Shown piece after piece: positions 1 through 11,924 of a DNA stretch of 64,000 bases (the first letter of the stretch is position 1; each line of letters begins with the position of its first letter). The DNA comes from Sarcocystis neurona. Taxonomy: Eukaryota; Apicomplexa; Conoidasida; Eucoccidiorida; Sarcocystidae. The stretch is from positions 8,236,629 through 8,300,628 of the forward strand of contig KL647289.1 in the NCBI GenBank assembly GCA_000727475.1. The letters run 5' to 3'. The notes under the pieces are model-generated. The model saw only the letters and a program-made list of their open reading frames with translations. It was not told where the DNA came from and searched no databases. The translations under genes and the position numbers were made by a program.

Positions 1-2654
1 CTCCGCGTCCCGCTCTTCCTGCGGGTGTTGTTGCTGCTGCACCTCCTCCTCTCTCTGCTGCTGTTGCCTTCCCTGCGTCGCCCGCCAAAGCCGCGGTGGA
101 ACACTTTGCGCCTGCAGCCGATGCTGTTGCTGCTGCTTCTTCTCGTGTTGCTCTTCTTCGGCCTGCTGCTCATTTGATGGCTTCTGCTCGTGTTGCTGCT
201 GTTGTCGCTGCTGCTGGCGCTTGGACCGCTAGCGTCGCTGCAGCAGCGGATGCAGCACTTCGCGCTGCTTGTCCTGTTTTTCCTGCAGCTTCTCTCTCTG
301 CTGCGCTCGCACCTGCCTTCGGGGCTCCTGCAGCACTTGCTGCCGCAGTTGCTGCTAGTGCTTGCACTGCTGTGTCTCCTCCCGCTGTCCACGGGCCCGC
401 TGCGTTTGCTGCTCCTGCTGCTGCTGCGTGAGGGTCTGCTGCTGGTGCATCTGCTGCAGCTGCTGGTCCTGCGGCGGTCATCCCTTCGTGCACGAGCAAT
501 TGCAGCAGCAGGGCCGCTACGCGGTGCAGCAGCTTCTGTGGGGTTGCGGCTGGCCCTCCGAGACTCAACAGCGCCGGTGGCAAGTGATGCTCTACCACAG
601 CCCCGCGTCCGCGCAACAGCTGTTCTCTCCTGCAGTTGATCAGCAGCAGCAGCAGCAGAAACAGTGTCAGCTGCTGCTTCTGTGTGCACGGCTGTCTCTG
701 CTGCACGAGCACGAAGAAAAGAAGAACGCACAGCAGCAGCAGCACGTGCTTCTGTAGCAACTGCTACAGCGGTGGCAGCAGAGCAGGCAGCAGCGCCATC
801 AGCAGCAGAACGTCCCCCTTCGTCCTCCACCGCTGCTGCTGCAGCAGCATCAGCAACAACAGCTGTGCGTCCTTCTTCTCGCAACGCTCCGCACGCGGCG
901 GCAGCAGCAGCTGCAGGAGAAGCTGGACGACATTTTTGCTTCCCCGCTGCTGCTGCAGCTGCAGTAGCAGCTGCGAGACTTCTTTCTGTTGCGCTCGTGC
1001 GCTGCCGCTGCGCGAGGGCAGACGCTGCTGCATCACGTGTAGAGTGGCTGCTTGTTGCAACAACACCGACCGCCCTCGGCGCTTCTCTCTTCGCAGTAGC
1101 AGCACGTGCAACATAGGTACTAGCTTTCCTTTCCACATGAGCAGCAGCAGCAGCAGTTTTGCTGCTCTCTGCAGTACAAAGGGCACGCGTGTTAGCAGCA
1201 GTTGCAGCGACAGCAACGGCATTGTGCAGCGCTTCTTCTCCTCTCTTCTCCGCAGCAGCAGCAGCAGCAGCAAAGTCAAGACGGCCTTCCGTCTGCGCGG
1301 CAGCAGCAGCGCCAGTCAAAGCAGGAGAAAGCAGCCGAGCAGGAGGTGGAGTATAAGGAAGAGCAGCAGCGGCAGCAACAGATGGTGCGGCGTTGCGACC
1401 TTCGGTGGCAGTAGGAGGACGCAGTGCTCGAGCGGCAGACCCCGAAGCCCCCTCTGCAGCAGCAGCAGCACCCCCTGACGCAGCAAAGCGACAAGCAGCA
1501 GGAGCAGCAACAGCGGGACAGGGAAAAGCGGCAGGTGGCCACGCCGGCGCTGCCGCGTCGCCACTGCGGGGCAGGGAAGCAGACGCGCAGCAATCAGATG
1601 CAGCAACAGCAGGAGAAGCGGCAGCAGCGTGGCTAGCAGACGGGGCGGGGGAAGCGACAGTAGCAACGTCGCGGGGAGAAGGAGCTGTAGGAGGAGAGGA
1701 AGCAGCTGAATGAAGAGCAACAGCGAGGCTGGGACAGGACGCAGTAGTAGAGGAGGCTGTCGAGGAAAAGCCTGCGGCTCTGGCGATGCCTGGGCGATAC
1801 CAGGGGAAGCCGACGGTCAACAGCCCGCCGCCACAAGGCTCTCGGCGCTGCAGTCGCAGCAGCAGCGACAGCCGGGTGTGGGGTTCTGCTGCTCCAACGT
1901 CATCGCCGTGACGCCGCCGCCGTTGGTATGCACTCCTCCAACTGCTGCTGCGGCTGGCCATCTTGTACCGCACGCGCGTGTACTGCTGGTTCGCAATATT
2001 TACTCCTGCTGCTCCTCCGGTCACTATACGCTGCCGAAGAAGCTACTGCTCCTGTTAACGCAGCTGCTGCTCTGGCTGCAAGTGCTGTTGCTCGTCCTCC
2101 TCCTGCTGATACGCTGCTGCCGGTGCTCCTCCTCCTCCTCCCGCCGAAACGCTGCTGCTGCTGAAAGGCTGCTGAAATGCTGCTGCGTGAAGTGCAGCAG
2201 CTCCTGCTAAAGCTGTTGCTCTTGTTGCCGACGCCGGTGCTCCCTCTGCTGTGCTGCGGCTGCACTGGGGTGCACCTGCTGCGTCTGCATCAGTGCTTCT
2301 GCGTGTGCTGAAACGGACCTGCTGCGCAGCACGCCGCTGCTGTTCAGCTGCTGCTGTTGAAGGTGCTGCTGTACCCGCAGCTGCCCACACTGCTGCGCTT
2401 CATCAGCAGCTGTCCCTGCTGCGCCTGCTGCTGCGGCTGCCGCTGCTGCGCATGCTGCTGTGTGCGCGAAGACCGCATGTGCTGCCACAGTGGCTTCTGC
2501 TGTTCCGCCGGCAGCAGCTGCTGTCGCTGCCTGACGTGCTGCTGATGCTGCTACACCCGAGAGCCTTGGTGGAACAGCAGTGCACGTGTGGGGAAGCTCG
2601 TCTTCACGGCAGAGAACGGTGGACGAGCCAGCAATAGCTGTTGTACACTCGGTC

Positions 2655-2800
2655 CTATACATGGACATATATACATATGTGTACATAGATTTACATAGCG
2701 ACAGATATATACGTGAATACGTACGTACGGTGTGTTTTGTACACATGTGTACCTATCTACCTATATATATCAATATCTATCTATCTATCTCTATGTTACA
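2655..2800. repeat. TA/CTAT microsatellite patch
   Basis: This is a short AT-rich interruption of the CAG field made of TATACATA, GTACATAGA and CTATCTATCTAT units. It resembles the larger microsatellite fields further right in the window. Confidence 0.75.
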
Positions 2801-5800
2801 CGGATAGGGGCACACGTGTGCTGCCCTATGGATATGTGCACGCGTTTATGCTGCTGTACGATCAAAAATTTGTATGTGCGTCTATCGAGAAGCAGAAAAA
2901 GCAGAGAGAGAGAGGAGTTCCGGTGAAGTTGCTGAGTACAGAGAAGTGTAGTAACTTGCTTGTTTTAATGGGTACATGCGTATTTTATACGTCAATAGTA
3001 GTAGTCATACATGCAGGGCGCCTATGTGCACGTGTAGATATCGACAGGGCAAAGACACGGCTGGTTGGTGCTTGCGAAAGTCGGTTGCCGCAGCCGCACC
3101 CTGCTCTTCGTTCATTTCGCCCGTGCTGCCGTTCCTGCTGTTTCCGAAGCCGCGATTAGTTACGGCTGCTGCTGCTTCTTCTTCTTCTGCTGAGACGGCG
3201 AGGACTGCTGCTTCTGCTGGAGCTGCTGCGGCTGGCCTGATGTCGGCGTTCTCGAGGTGGGGTTTTGTGAGAGTTGAGATGGAAGCAAAGCGGTGCTTCT
3301 GCTCCTGTTGGCCAAGCTTCGCTGCAGCAGCTGCTGCCGGGCGTTCTGCAGGCGCGCATGGCTTTTTTGCTAGGGTCTCAAGGAAAAATTCCCCAGAATA
3401 GCAGGGCAAACCCCACCACTCTGGCAGAAAAAGCTTCACCGGCAGAAATACGAGGACATGCGGCAAGGCGATGGGCCACACCGCGCGCTGGGCCATAATA
3501 TTATCGGCCAAGAGCGAGAGAGAGATACGCGTGTCCACAGAGTATGGTAGTGCTCTCGCCACGACCTCAAACAACAGCCACTGAAGTGGTACAGAAATGG
3601 AGGAGAGGAAGCACCAGTCCGTGCCTCGGGTGTTGCAGGTGGGCGTGAAAGGCAGAGAGACACGCGATTGTCTGCTGCCGGGGGGTTTGATCACGCGCGG
3701 AAAACACGCAGAAATGGACACAGCTGCACGCCGTCCAGCAGCTCTACCCGTAGCAGCGGCTGCTGCAGCGCACAGCTGTCCCAGCCGCTCGTGTGGTACT
3801 AGTCCTACTCAAGCAGCAGTAGCAGCAGGACGGTCAGCAGCGCGCACTCAGGCGGTGGAAAGCGATGCATGTGTGCCCTGCGTGTGCGCGGGCAGCAGCA
3901 GGCAGCCTGAGCCACTGGCCACGCTGGGGCAGCAGCCCTGCTGTTGTTGGCTGCAGGTTCTGCTTAAATACAGCTGCCCCTGCCTGGTCGCTACTTTCGC
4001 CGGTGGCCCTGCTGCCGCTGCGGCCGCGCTGCGACCGTGGGAAGCGGGAACTGGTCTGCTGGTGACGCTCCTGCTGCTAATAGGTACCGCGCTGCTGCTC
4101 CTCTGCTGCTGTGTCTGTACGTGGGGTACGCTCCAGCTGCTCCTGCTCTGCTAAGGAGGCACCACCGCTTCTGCCGCGGCAGCGACTGGCCTCTTGCTGG
4201 TGATTCTCCTGCAGCACATGCTCCTTCCACCTGCTGCTTTTATTCTCCTGCTGCCATTCGCCTGGTGCATATTCTGCTGCTGCTAATTCGCGTGCTTCTG
4301 TCCTTCTGCTGCTTCTTTTCCTGCCGCTAATTCTGTCCTCCGGCTGCTTCCTCTGCTGCTGTAGGTACTCGTGCTGCAGTGACACCGGGCGCTGCTGATT
4401 CCGGACGTTGTTGGTCCTTGGGCCCCTGCTGCGGCGCCGGTGCTGCTGTCACGCGCAAGCAGGCGAACACTTCTACCTTTGTAGTTCATGCGTCACGCGC
4501 TGCTATCTGGCAATGTTCACTGCTCGAGAAGTTTCGTCTCTTCCCGCCATCTATGCTGCATCGCATGTGACCGTGTCTACTGTTGATGCGCAGCTGCAGT
4601 TGCAGCGACAACCGCGTGCCTCTCTCTTCAGCGCCACCAGGAGCAGCAGCAGCAAAGGAGAAGTTGGGCAGCGACAGCTCACAGAAACAGGAGCAGCGCA
4701 GCACTCCTTTTCTGTGCATGCTGCCAGCTATGACTCCAGCTTGCGAGATCCTCGTTGTTTCCCTGACCTTCCCCACGCCTCTCCAGATAAAATATTACCT
4801 GTGAATCGGGGAAGGTAGAGGGGATCGGTGGGATGTGCGAGAGCTGCTGCTGCTGCTGCTGTTGCTCTGCGGACCTGGCAACACAGCACGTGCTGCACTC
4901 CGCCTCACCTTTCCTCAGTGTGTTGCACAGCAGGACGCGTCCTCTACGGTGCTGACCTCGTCGTCGACCACAGCCATTACTGTGTGCTGTTGGTGTGGCT
5001 GCCCTCCTGCTGCTGCCGGGATTGCAGCTGAGAGGAAGCCACCCGCTCCTCCTGTTGGTCCCCTCCCCATGTTCTCGCGATGACGACGGCTGTCGTCAAC
5101 GCCCCAGGTCTCACGAGTTGTTGCTGGTGACGCGGGGGATTCTGCTGTTGTCGCGCTCTACTGCTGTTGCTGTTGCTCTTGGACTCTTCCTGTTTCTCCT
5201 CGCACGGCTGCAAGTGCTGCTGCTGTGGCTGCCACTCAGCAGCACCTGCTGCTGCAGGTTTATCGTAGCTCCACCATTTCTGCGGGCGGCTGCGCCTGCG
5301 GAAGCTTGGCTGCTAGTTTGCTGCTTCTGCGCCACCTCATGCGGGGTCGTTGCTACCGTGTTCCGGGGCTAGTTTCTCGTGTAGCCGACGGCGTCGGTAC
5401 ACACGGCACAGGCGCGAGAGTTGGCTTTTCTTGCTGCATCCTGCTACTGACGCCGCAGGCTGTTGTCGGTGCTGGTTATCCACCAGCCACATTGCGCTGG
5501 GCTCCTGCCTGTGTTACCGTTGCTGTTGTTGGTGTACGTAGTGCTGCTACCATTGTTGCTGCTGATCCGTCAGGGGTCGTGTTGCAGCTGCTGCTCTGAC
5601 TGCGGCCACTCCTGCCGCTGCTTCATCTGTTATCAGCCGTCTGCTGCTGCTCCTAATCCTCGTTCCTGTGCTACTGGTGCTATGCTGCTGCCCGACAGCG
5701 TGTCCATCCTGCCGTCTGCTCGTGACTGCTCCTCTCGCTCCTTCTGCCTGACGTACTTCCTGCTGCCTACCATCTGGCGACGCAGGCTGAAGACGATACG

Positions 5801-7080
5801 GGCGTAATGTTGGCAGCAGTCGTTCTGCTTCTGCTGCCGCTGCTCCACTCTCACAAAAGGAGCTGCTGTAGATGGTGGCAGTATGCTGCTCACACTCAGA
5901 GGAGTCTTTACTGCTGCGTGCGTGCTACACCTTGTGCAGCAAGGTTGCCGTTAAAACATCCGTATCCTTGCAGAAGGGCGTGCAGCCTTTGCTTGTCAGA
6001 GCGGGAACAGTTGGCTGCTGCTGGCTGCCGTAGCTACAGGTGTGCTGTTTCAGCTGGTATGGCGCGCGTGTTGCTACGGCTCTTCTGCCGCAGTAGAGCC
6101 GTAAGTGCGTCTGCAGCGCTTCTACTGGTGATGCAGTAATATTGCTGCTTCTGCTCCCCAGCATAGCTACTGTCGCTGCTGCAGCATTGTTGCATCTACT
6201 GCTCTGCCGCCTACTGCATGAAACCCCACACGCAGTGATGTTCCAGCGTTGCCGCAGCTGCTGCTACCTCACCGCAGTCATTTTTCCGTGTGGAGAACCA
6301 AGTCGCCCCTTCAGCACTGCTGTTCGTCCTGGCCTCCGCTCCCCAGTGCGCTACAAATGGTCGCTAGAGTCTGGCTGCGGTACTGCTTGCAGCTGGTGCT
6401 GCGGCAGTATCGGTCCGCAACACTCCTATTTCGTCGCTCCTGCAGCACCAACGTGCAGCAGTTCGCATAATCTTACCGTATAGGTGCAGCTGCGTTGTTA
6501 ACGGGTCCCACGTATGTTGCAGCTAATTAACGGTCAGTCACGTTTCCTTTGCTGCTGCAGGTGCAGTCGCCGCTGCCTTTTTCTATAGCAGCAGCTGCGC
6601 TGTTCCAGTTTACTATCGCTGCGACTCTGTGCTGCCGCACGTAGACGTGGCTTGTACTACTGCAGCTGCAGCTCTGCTGCTGCCGTAGTGCAGCACCTAC
6701 GAACGAGGGGGTTGCTCTGCTGTCTGTAGAGAAGAAGCAGGTATTGCTGTGGCTGCTGAAGCGGCCACCGTGAATTAGCACTGGCGTGTACAGAGCTGTC
6801 GTGGTGACTGCCTTGCCGCTAGTGGACTGGCGCTGCTGCGCCCGACGAAGTAGAGATACGACTCCTGCGACGACGAGTAAAAGCTTACTGCACGGCTGCA
6901 ACTACGGCACCTCCTGCTGTTACATTACCTGCTGCACTACTGTACAATGTTGTGACTCGGTGACGTGCAGCTCGCCTTGCGCCCCGCGCCTGCTGCTAAG
7001 GGTGCTACCGTGGAGCGGCACTGGCCGCAGCAGCAGCACCCCAACAACAGGGGCATCAACAGCACCAGCAACGATGATAG

Positions 7081-7150
7081 GAGCAGCAGCAGCAACGGCA
7101 GCTGTCGCAGCAGCAACGGCAGCTGTCGCAGCAGCAACAGCAGCTGCCAA
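7081..7150. repeat. 21-bp CAG-type minisatellite
   Basis: A unit reading approximately CAGCAGCAACGGCAGCTGTCG occurs about three times head to tail, the last copy diverged. It is a higher-order repeat arising from the surrounding CAG runs. Confidence 0.7.
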
Positions 7151-8479
7151 ATCACGACTAGAAACGACAGCGGCAACATAAAAACAAGCATTAGCAGCTG
7201 CAGCAGCGGTACCAGCAGCAGAAGCATCAACCGCAGCAACAGCAGCAACCAATAGGCACGTGCCGTAGAATGTGTAGCACCCAGGCGCCCTTGCACACTG
7301 ATCACCGCTCCACGTGAGTTTCGGCGTGTACGGCGTAGCCACTACAGTGTGAGATTCACGCATGAGTTTCTTCCCCCCCTCTCTACGCATGATGCGTACT
7401 TGTAGAATACGCGGCTGGAACCGGACCGCTGTGTGAGGAAGCGCTGGAGCAGGGACAGCGGTCTACTACAGCTTGCTGTGTTTGAACTAGTGTAGCACCT
7501 GCAATCCCACAACAAGCACCTTCGGCGTGGAGCGCTCGACAATCTAGACACCTCAAAAGCAACAACAACAGCAGCACTGAGGACACCACTACAAAAATAT
7601 GAGTAGCAGCAGCACCAGGGATCCCTCTACGTGGATGGAGAACAACAGCAGCAGCTACGTCTTTAAAATGAGGCGCGTGTACGTGGCTGGAGAACAACGG
7701 CAGCAGCACCGTCTTTAAAGTGAGGCGCTCGTATGACGGAAGAAAACAGCGGCTCCTCTTGCTGTCCTGACCACCTGAAGCACAGCCATCAGCCGCGTCT
7801 TCTTTTTCGTCCGCTTCTTCTATCCCACAGTACCTGCTGAAGCTCCGAAAAAGTGGGTAATGTTATTGGAAGCACAACAGAAATAAATAGGATGGCAGAC
7901 AACTCCCTTTGTCTGGACAGATCCAGGCGCAGTCAAACTTTTCTTACACAACACACGCCGCCTCATTTGTGAGGTGCGCTTACCGTAGTGGGAACGTTCG
8001 TTCACCGTCGGAGCTACTGCTTGAGCTGGGTTGCCTAATTGTCAAGTTGCTGAAATATACTGATCTCACATTTTCTGTTGAGGCAGGCAAAAAGAGTCCT
8101 TTACTGAGAATAAATCACGTGGTAGTTGTATTACACAGACACATGTACTGCGACACTTTTAGAGCGGACTCCACTGAGTTCGCTATTCACGCAGCTGTTC
8201 TTCTTGATACAGGCACATACAGCTAAGGCGACTGTTAACGAATTACTACTTCCAACCGATAGCAGCATGTATGCTGCTTCTTCGGTCATCCATATCCTCT
8301 GTATCATCACATGCTTTATTATCGTTCGCTGATCCTCTTAGAGATACAAGGTTGTACAGGAGGTTCGTCAAAGTGCCCAAGGAAGGACACTGGATTCAAT
8401 GTTTTCACGTAGTAGCTTGTAACTCCTACTCTGATTGCGTTTTATGGGAATAGAAAGTGCAGTCACCGATTGTGTGTAT

Positions 8480-8724
8480 GAAACGTGGTCAAGAGTTAAC
8501 CCAGCCAACACGACTCATTCTTCAACTAGTACAGGCACCGTTCGAATTATGGGAATATGACGATCGGACAGATGAACTGTGGTCATGAGTTCACCCAGCC
8601 AACACGAGTCATTCTTTCTTGAGTACAGGTCTCGTATGAAATATAGAAATATAGCTCCTGTATATATGAAACGTGGTCAGGAGTTCACTCAGCCAACACG
8701 AGTCACTCTTAATTAGTACAGGCC
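8480..8724. repeat. Three imperfect direct repeats, period about 94 bp
   Basis: Three copies start at about 8,480, 8,574 and 8,668. Each begins GAA(A/C)(C/T)GTGGTCA, contains CAGCCAACACGA and ends near GTACAGG. They lie in an island without CAG repeats (about 7,900-8,970). No open frame runs through them convincingly, so they look non-coding. Confidence 0.85.
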
Positions 8725-8910
8725 CCGTCTGAACGGAGAACTACGCCGGTTGCTGCGTATCAGTGAGTCCTTAGGGCTCTCTCCGTACATTCTTGTAAGG
8801 CTACAGGTGAATTCGTCTGTGCTTGTGTCAAGCTCCTGTCCTATGCAGCTGGCTAGCAGCGTACTTCCCGGTTTCGTGAACAGTGTGATGATTAGCGCGC
8901 TCTAAGTAGT

Positions 8911-8972
8911 ACATGCACCTTCTTCACATATAACACGAGTACATGTAGCTTCTCCACATATAATACGAGAGA
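8911..8972. repeat. Two-copy about 30-bp tandem repeat
   Basis: The unit ACATG(C/T)A(C/G)CTTCT(T/C)CACATATAA(C/T)ACGAG is present twice in a row. It follows closely after the 94-bp repeats and has no coding potential that I can see. Confidence 0.75.
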
Positions 8973-11924
8973 TCACACACGCCTTTGCCACCGGTACTGC
9001 TGCCATTGAGGTTCTACCCTGCGGACGCTCAACTGGCGACGCAGCAGCAGCGGCTCTGTTTGCGGATCGTGCGACTCCTCCTGCTGCAACAACGACGGCT
9101 TCTGCTCACGAGAAAGATCTTCCTTGCAGATGTGGCGGGCCCACCTATGACAGTCCGCCCACACAGATGGTGTCGACACTAGCTGCTGCGGCTCCAGGTG
9201 CCGCGACCGCGGGGCGGCTGCTCCTCGTGCCGCTACCTGTTGTGCTGCTGCTGCGTCTTCCTGCGGCCCCCACGGCCTCCACAGGACGTCTCCTGCGGCT
9301 CTGCTTTCGCTATTGCTATTGCGGCTGCGGCTGCGCATGTTGCCAGCGCTCTTATGTCTGTGTGCCCCTTTCTGTCTCGAGGTAGAGCGAAGCTCTCCTG
9401 CTGCAGGGGGAGGTCGTAGCGTAGTGCCGCCTTCCTGCTGTCGTCTTCTCCTCGAAGCAGCCCGTCTTTCTTGTCTGCTGGGGCCGGGTATGTGATGCGT
9501 TTTGTGCTCTCCCCGTACTCCTGGAGCGTCGACGCCAGAGTGCGCTGCTTCAGTATCGGCAGCAGCACAGCACATGCGCGCGCGGTATTTTTTTACGGTT
9601 CCTTTTCACCCTCTGCGTGTGCGTTTCTCTTCTACTTTCCGTTCAAAGACCCACAGCCAACCATCTGTTACCCTTCTATATATTTCCACCTATCTATCTC
9701 CCTATGCAGATGACCACTTACTCACATTTATACACATGTAGACAGACTGGCAGCTAAAGTACCGCAGAAGTTGCAACCCGTACGGTGTGTCGAGAGCTTC
9801 CTGTACAGGTATGACCCATATGCAACTCTCTCTCTCTCTCCCTACCGCGACATAGATATTTGTGTGTAAATCTAGGCACAGAAGCATGAGGAGGAGACTT
9901 GCCTGTAAAGATGCGGGTCTACGTAGACGCATGCAGGGACAAAGAAGCGCACAGAGATCTACAAGTCCATGCGTATGTCCGCGTATCACTAAAATCGTCC
10001 CGTGTGTAATTACAACTTCTGGTTGCTGCGTCAGAGCCTTGCTCCTACTCTCCCGCCTACGTGTCTTCCTCTCTGTTTCTCTGGTGGCGCTGTCACTACA
10101 CCCCACGCGCTGCAGCAGCAGCACCAGCAGCAGAACCCGCAGCAGCACCCGTAGCAGCACATGATAGACGACTAGTGGGGTGCCATCTCCTTACTAGTGT
10201 TTCTCAGCAGTTCCACCGCTCGCTCCCCCGCCGCTGTTCGCTGCTGCAATTTGCTGGAAACGCTGTAGTCTACGTTGCGGCTGCGGGGCTCCCGCGGTAC
10301 CCGTGGAGCCGCCGCTGCACCTGTCCTTGCTGCTGTTCCCGCTGCTCTTCCTGCTGCCGCAGCTCCTTCTCCTCCTGCGCTCATTCCTCCCGTGTTCACC
10401 TGGCTGTCGATCCTGCTAGCTGCTGCTGCCGTGTGTGCTACTGCTGCAGTGATTTTGTCTGTTACTGCTACTAGGAGGACGTGCTGCTGCTTTTGCTGCT
10501 CCTGCTTCACCAGCCGACGGAGTGCCAAAGGCGCTACTGGCCGTCGACTTTGTTGCTCTTCTCTGAGCTGCTGCACACTGCCCAGGATTTCTGCAGCAGC
10601 TCCCGCTGCACGCGAGCGGCACGCCGACACACTAACGGGCAGCAGCGAAGCAGCACAAGCCACTGCAGCAGGAACCGCAGGTGATGGAAGAAAGCAGCTA
10701 TCGGTGCGCTCGCCGTCTTCAGCAGACCCTGCGAGGAAGCAGCAGCACGCGTCTCTGCAGCAGCAGCAAGGCGTGCAGCGCAGCAGGGACTTTACAAGCA
10801 CATGCATCAGAGACACGCGAAGCAGCTGCAGCGGCCCAGGAAGCAGCAACAAGGGCAGCGGAAGCAGCAGCAGAGCCACAGCGGTCTCTTACAGAGGCAC
10901 GACACTACCAGCAATCTGCCAGAGAATCACCGAAAGGAGCGTGACGAGCAGATGCCGCAGGGGCCTGCTGCGCCGGTTTCCTCGGGGCACTTGAAGTGTA
11001 CGTACAGCCAGGGGAACAGCAGCAGTAGGCTTTTCCTCACACCTCGACAACGGCAACAGCGTCTTCTGTCGCAGAGCGGCAGACGCGTGAGCAGCACCAC
11101 GTCACGCAGCGAGGAAGCCGCATCAGTAGCGATCCACAGAGCGACGCGGGCAGCACGCCACACCGCGACAGCTACAGCGGAAAGACACTCCGCAAAGGGA
11201 TATCTGCAACAGCAGCAGCATGCGCGAAGCGGGAGCTGCACTATTATCAGCGTTAGCGCGGGCAGCAGCAGGAGTTGCGGCAGCTGCAGGGGCGCACGGT
11301 CAGACGATGAGGGATTCGTAGCAGCAGCAGCAGCACAGGCCACCACTGCTGTAGCAATACGTATACATTTGTTCATCGCAGGGGGGCACAGACGCTTACA
11401 CCAGCAGCAGTAGCAGCAGCTGAGCAGTGGTGGAGACGAACCCGGCGTCGTAGATATATGAGAGGAGGCATTTCCCACAGAGGAGCGATGCAGTAGCGAA
11501 TCAGCGCAGGAGTGGCAGCGCATCATCAGTCGCAGCAGGCAGAGCCACCGGGGGAAAGAAGAGCAGCAGCACCAACCGCACCAGCAGACACCGCTGCGGC
11601 GGCCCTCGGCAAACGCGCGTCTTTAGCAGCCCCGTCTCGCAAGAGAACTGTGCACCCGTCGCGCTTTGCTGCAGCAGCAGCTTCTACGGCGACTGCAGCT
11701 TCTGCGGCAGCAGCACTTGTGATACGGGCACGGCACAGCCTGTTCTCCGTAGCAGCAACAGCTGCTTCTCTCACGACAGCAGCGTCTTTTCCGCTGCGCG
11801 CCGGTCGCGTAGCCTCCTGCAGCCGTGCGTCCTGGTCTGAAGCGCAGCAGCGCGCGCGCAGCAGCGGCCTCTGCGGCGCAAGCGTCGCACCGCACACACT
11901 GCAGCAGCAGGCGATTTGTCCAAC

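Larger units (their letters stand above)
1..11924. repeat. CAG/CTG-saturated repeat-rich region, no confident gene
   Basis: Nearly the whole stretch consists of GCTGCT or GCAGCA runs interspersed with short unique DNA. The dominant plus-strand triplet switches in blocks: CTG at about 1-600, CAG at 600-1,700, CTG at 1,900-2,600, CAG at 3,700-3,950, CTG at 3,950-7,000, CAG at 7,020-7,250, CTG at 9,000-9,400 and 10,100-10,550, then CAG up to the next gene. Because the triplet lacks stops in most frames, long open frames occur on both strands and prove nothing. The only stretch with more mixed, protein-like composition is on the minus strand at about 3,400-3,060, after a possible acceptor near 3,398. 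It reads as an Ala/Glu-rich segment without any recognised domain. Real exons may be hidden here, but I cannot separate them from repeat. Confidence 0.8.

Noticed and set aside
96..2746. Many open frames of 60-280 codons on both strands
   Set aside because: All are translations of CAG/CTG repeats (poly-Ala, poly-Leu, poly-Gln, poly-Ser, poly-Cys), mutually overlapping and without motifs or proper starts.
7092..7140. Regular 21-bp repeat considered as a CRISPR-like array
   Set aside because: The units abut without unique spacers, are CAG-derived, and the genome is eukaryotic.
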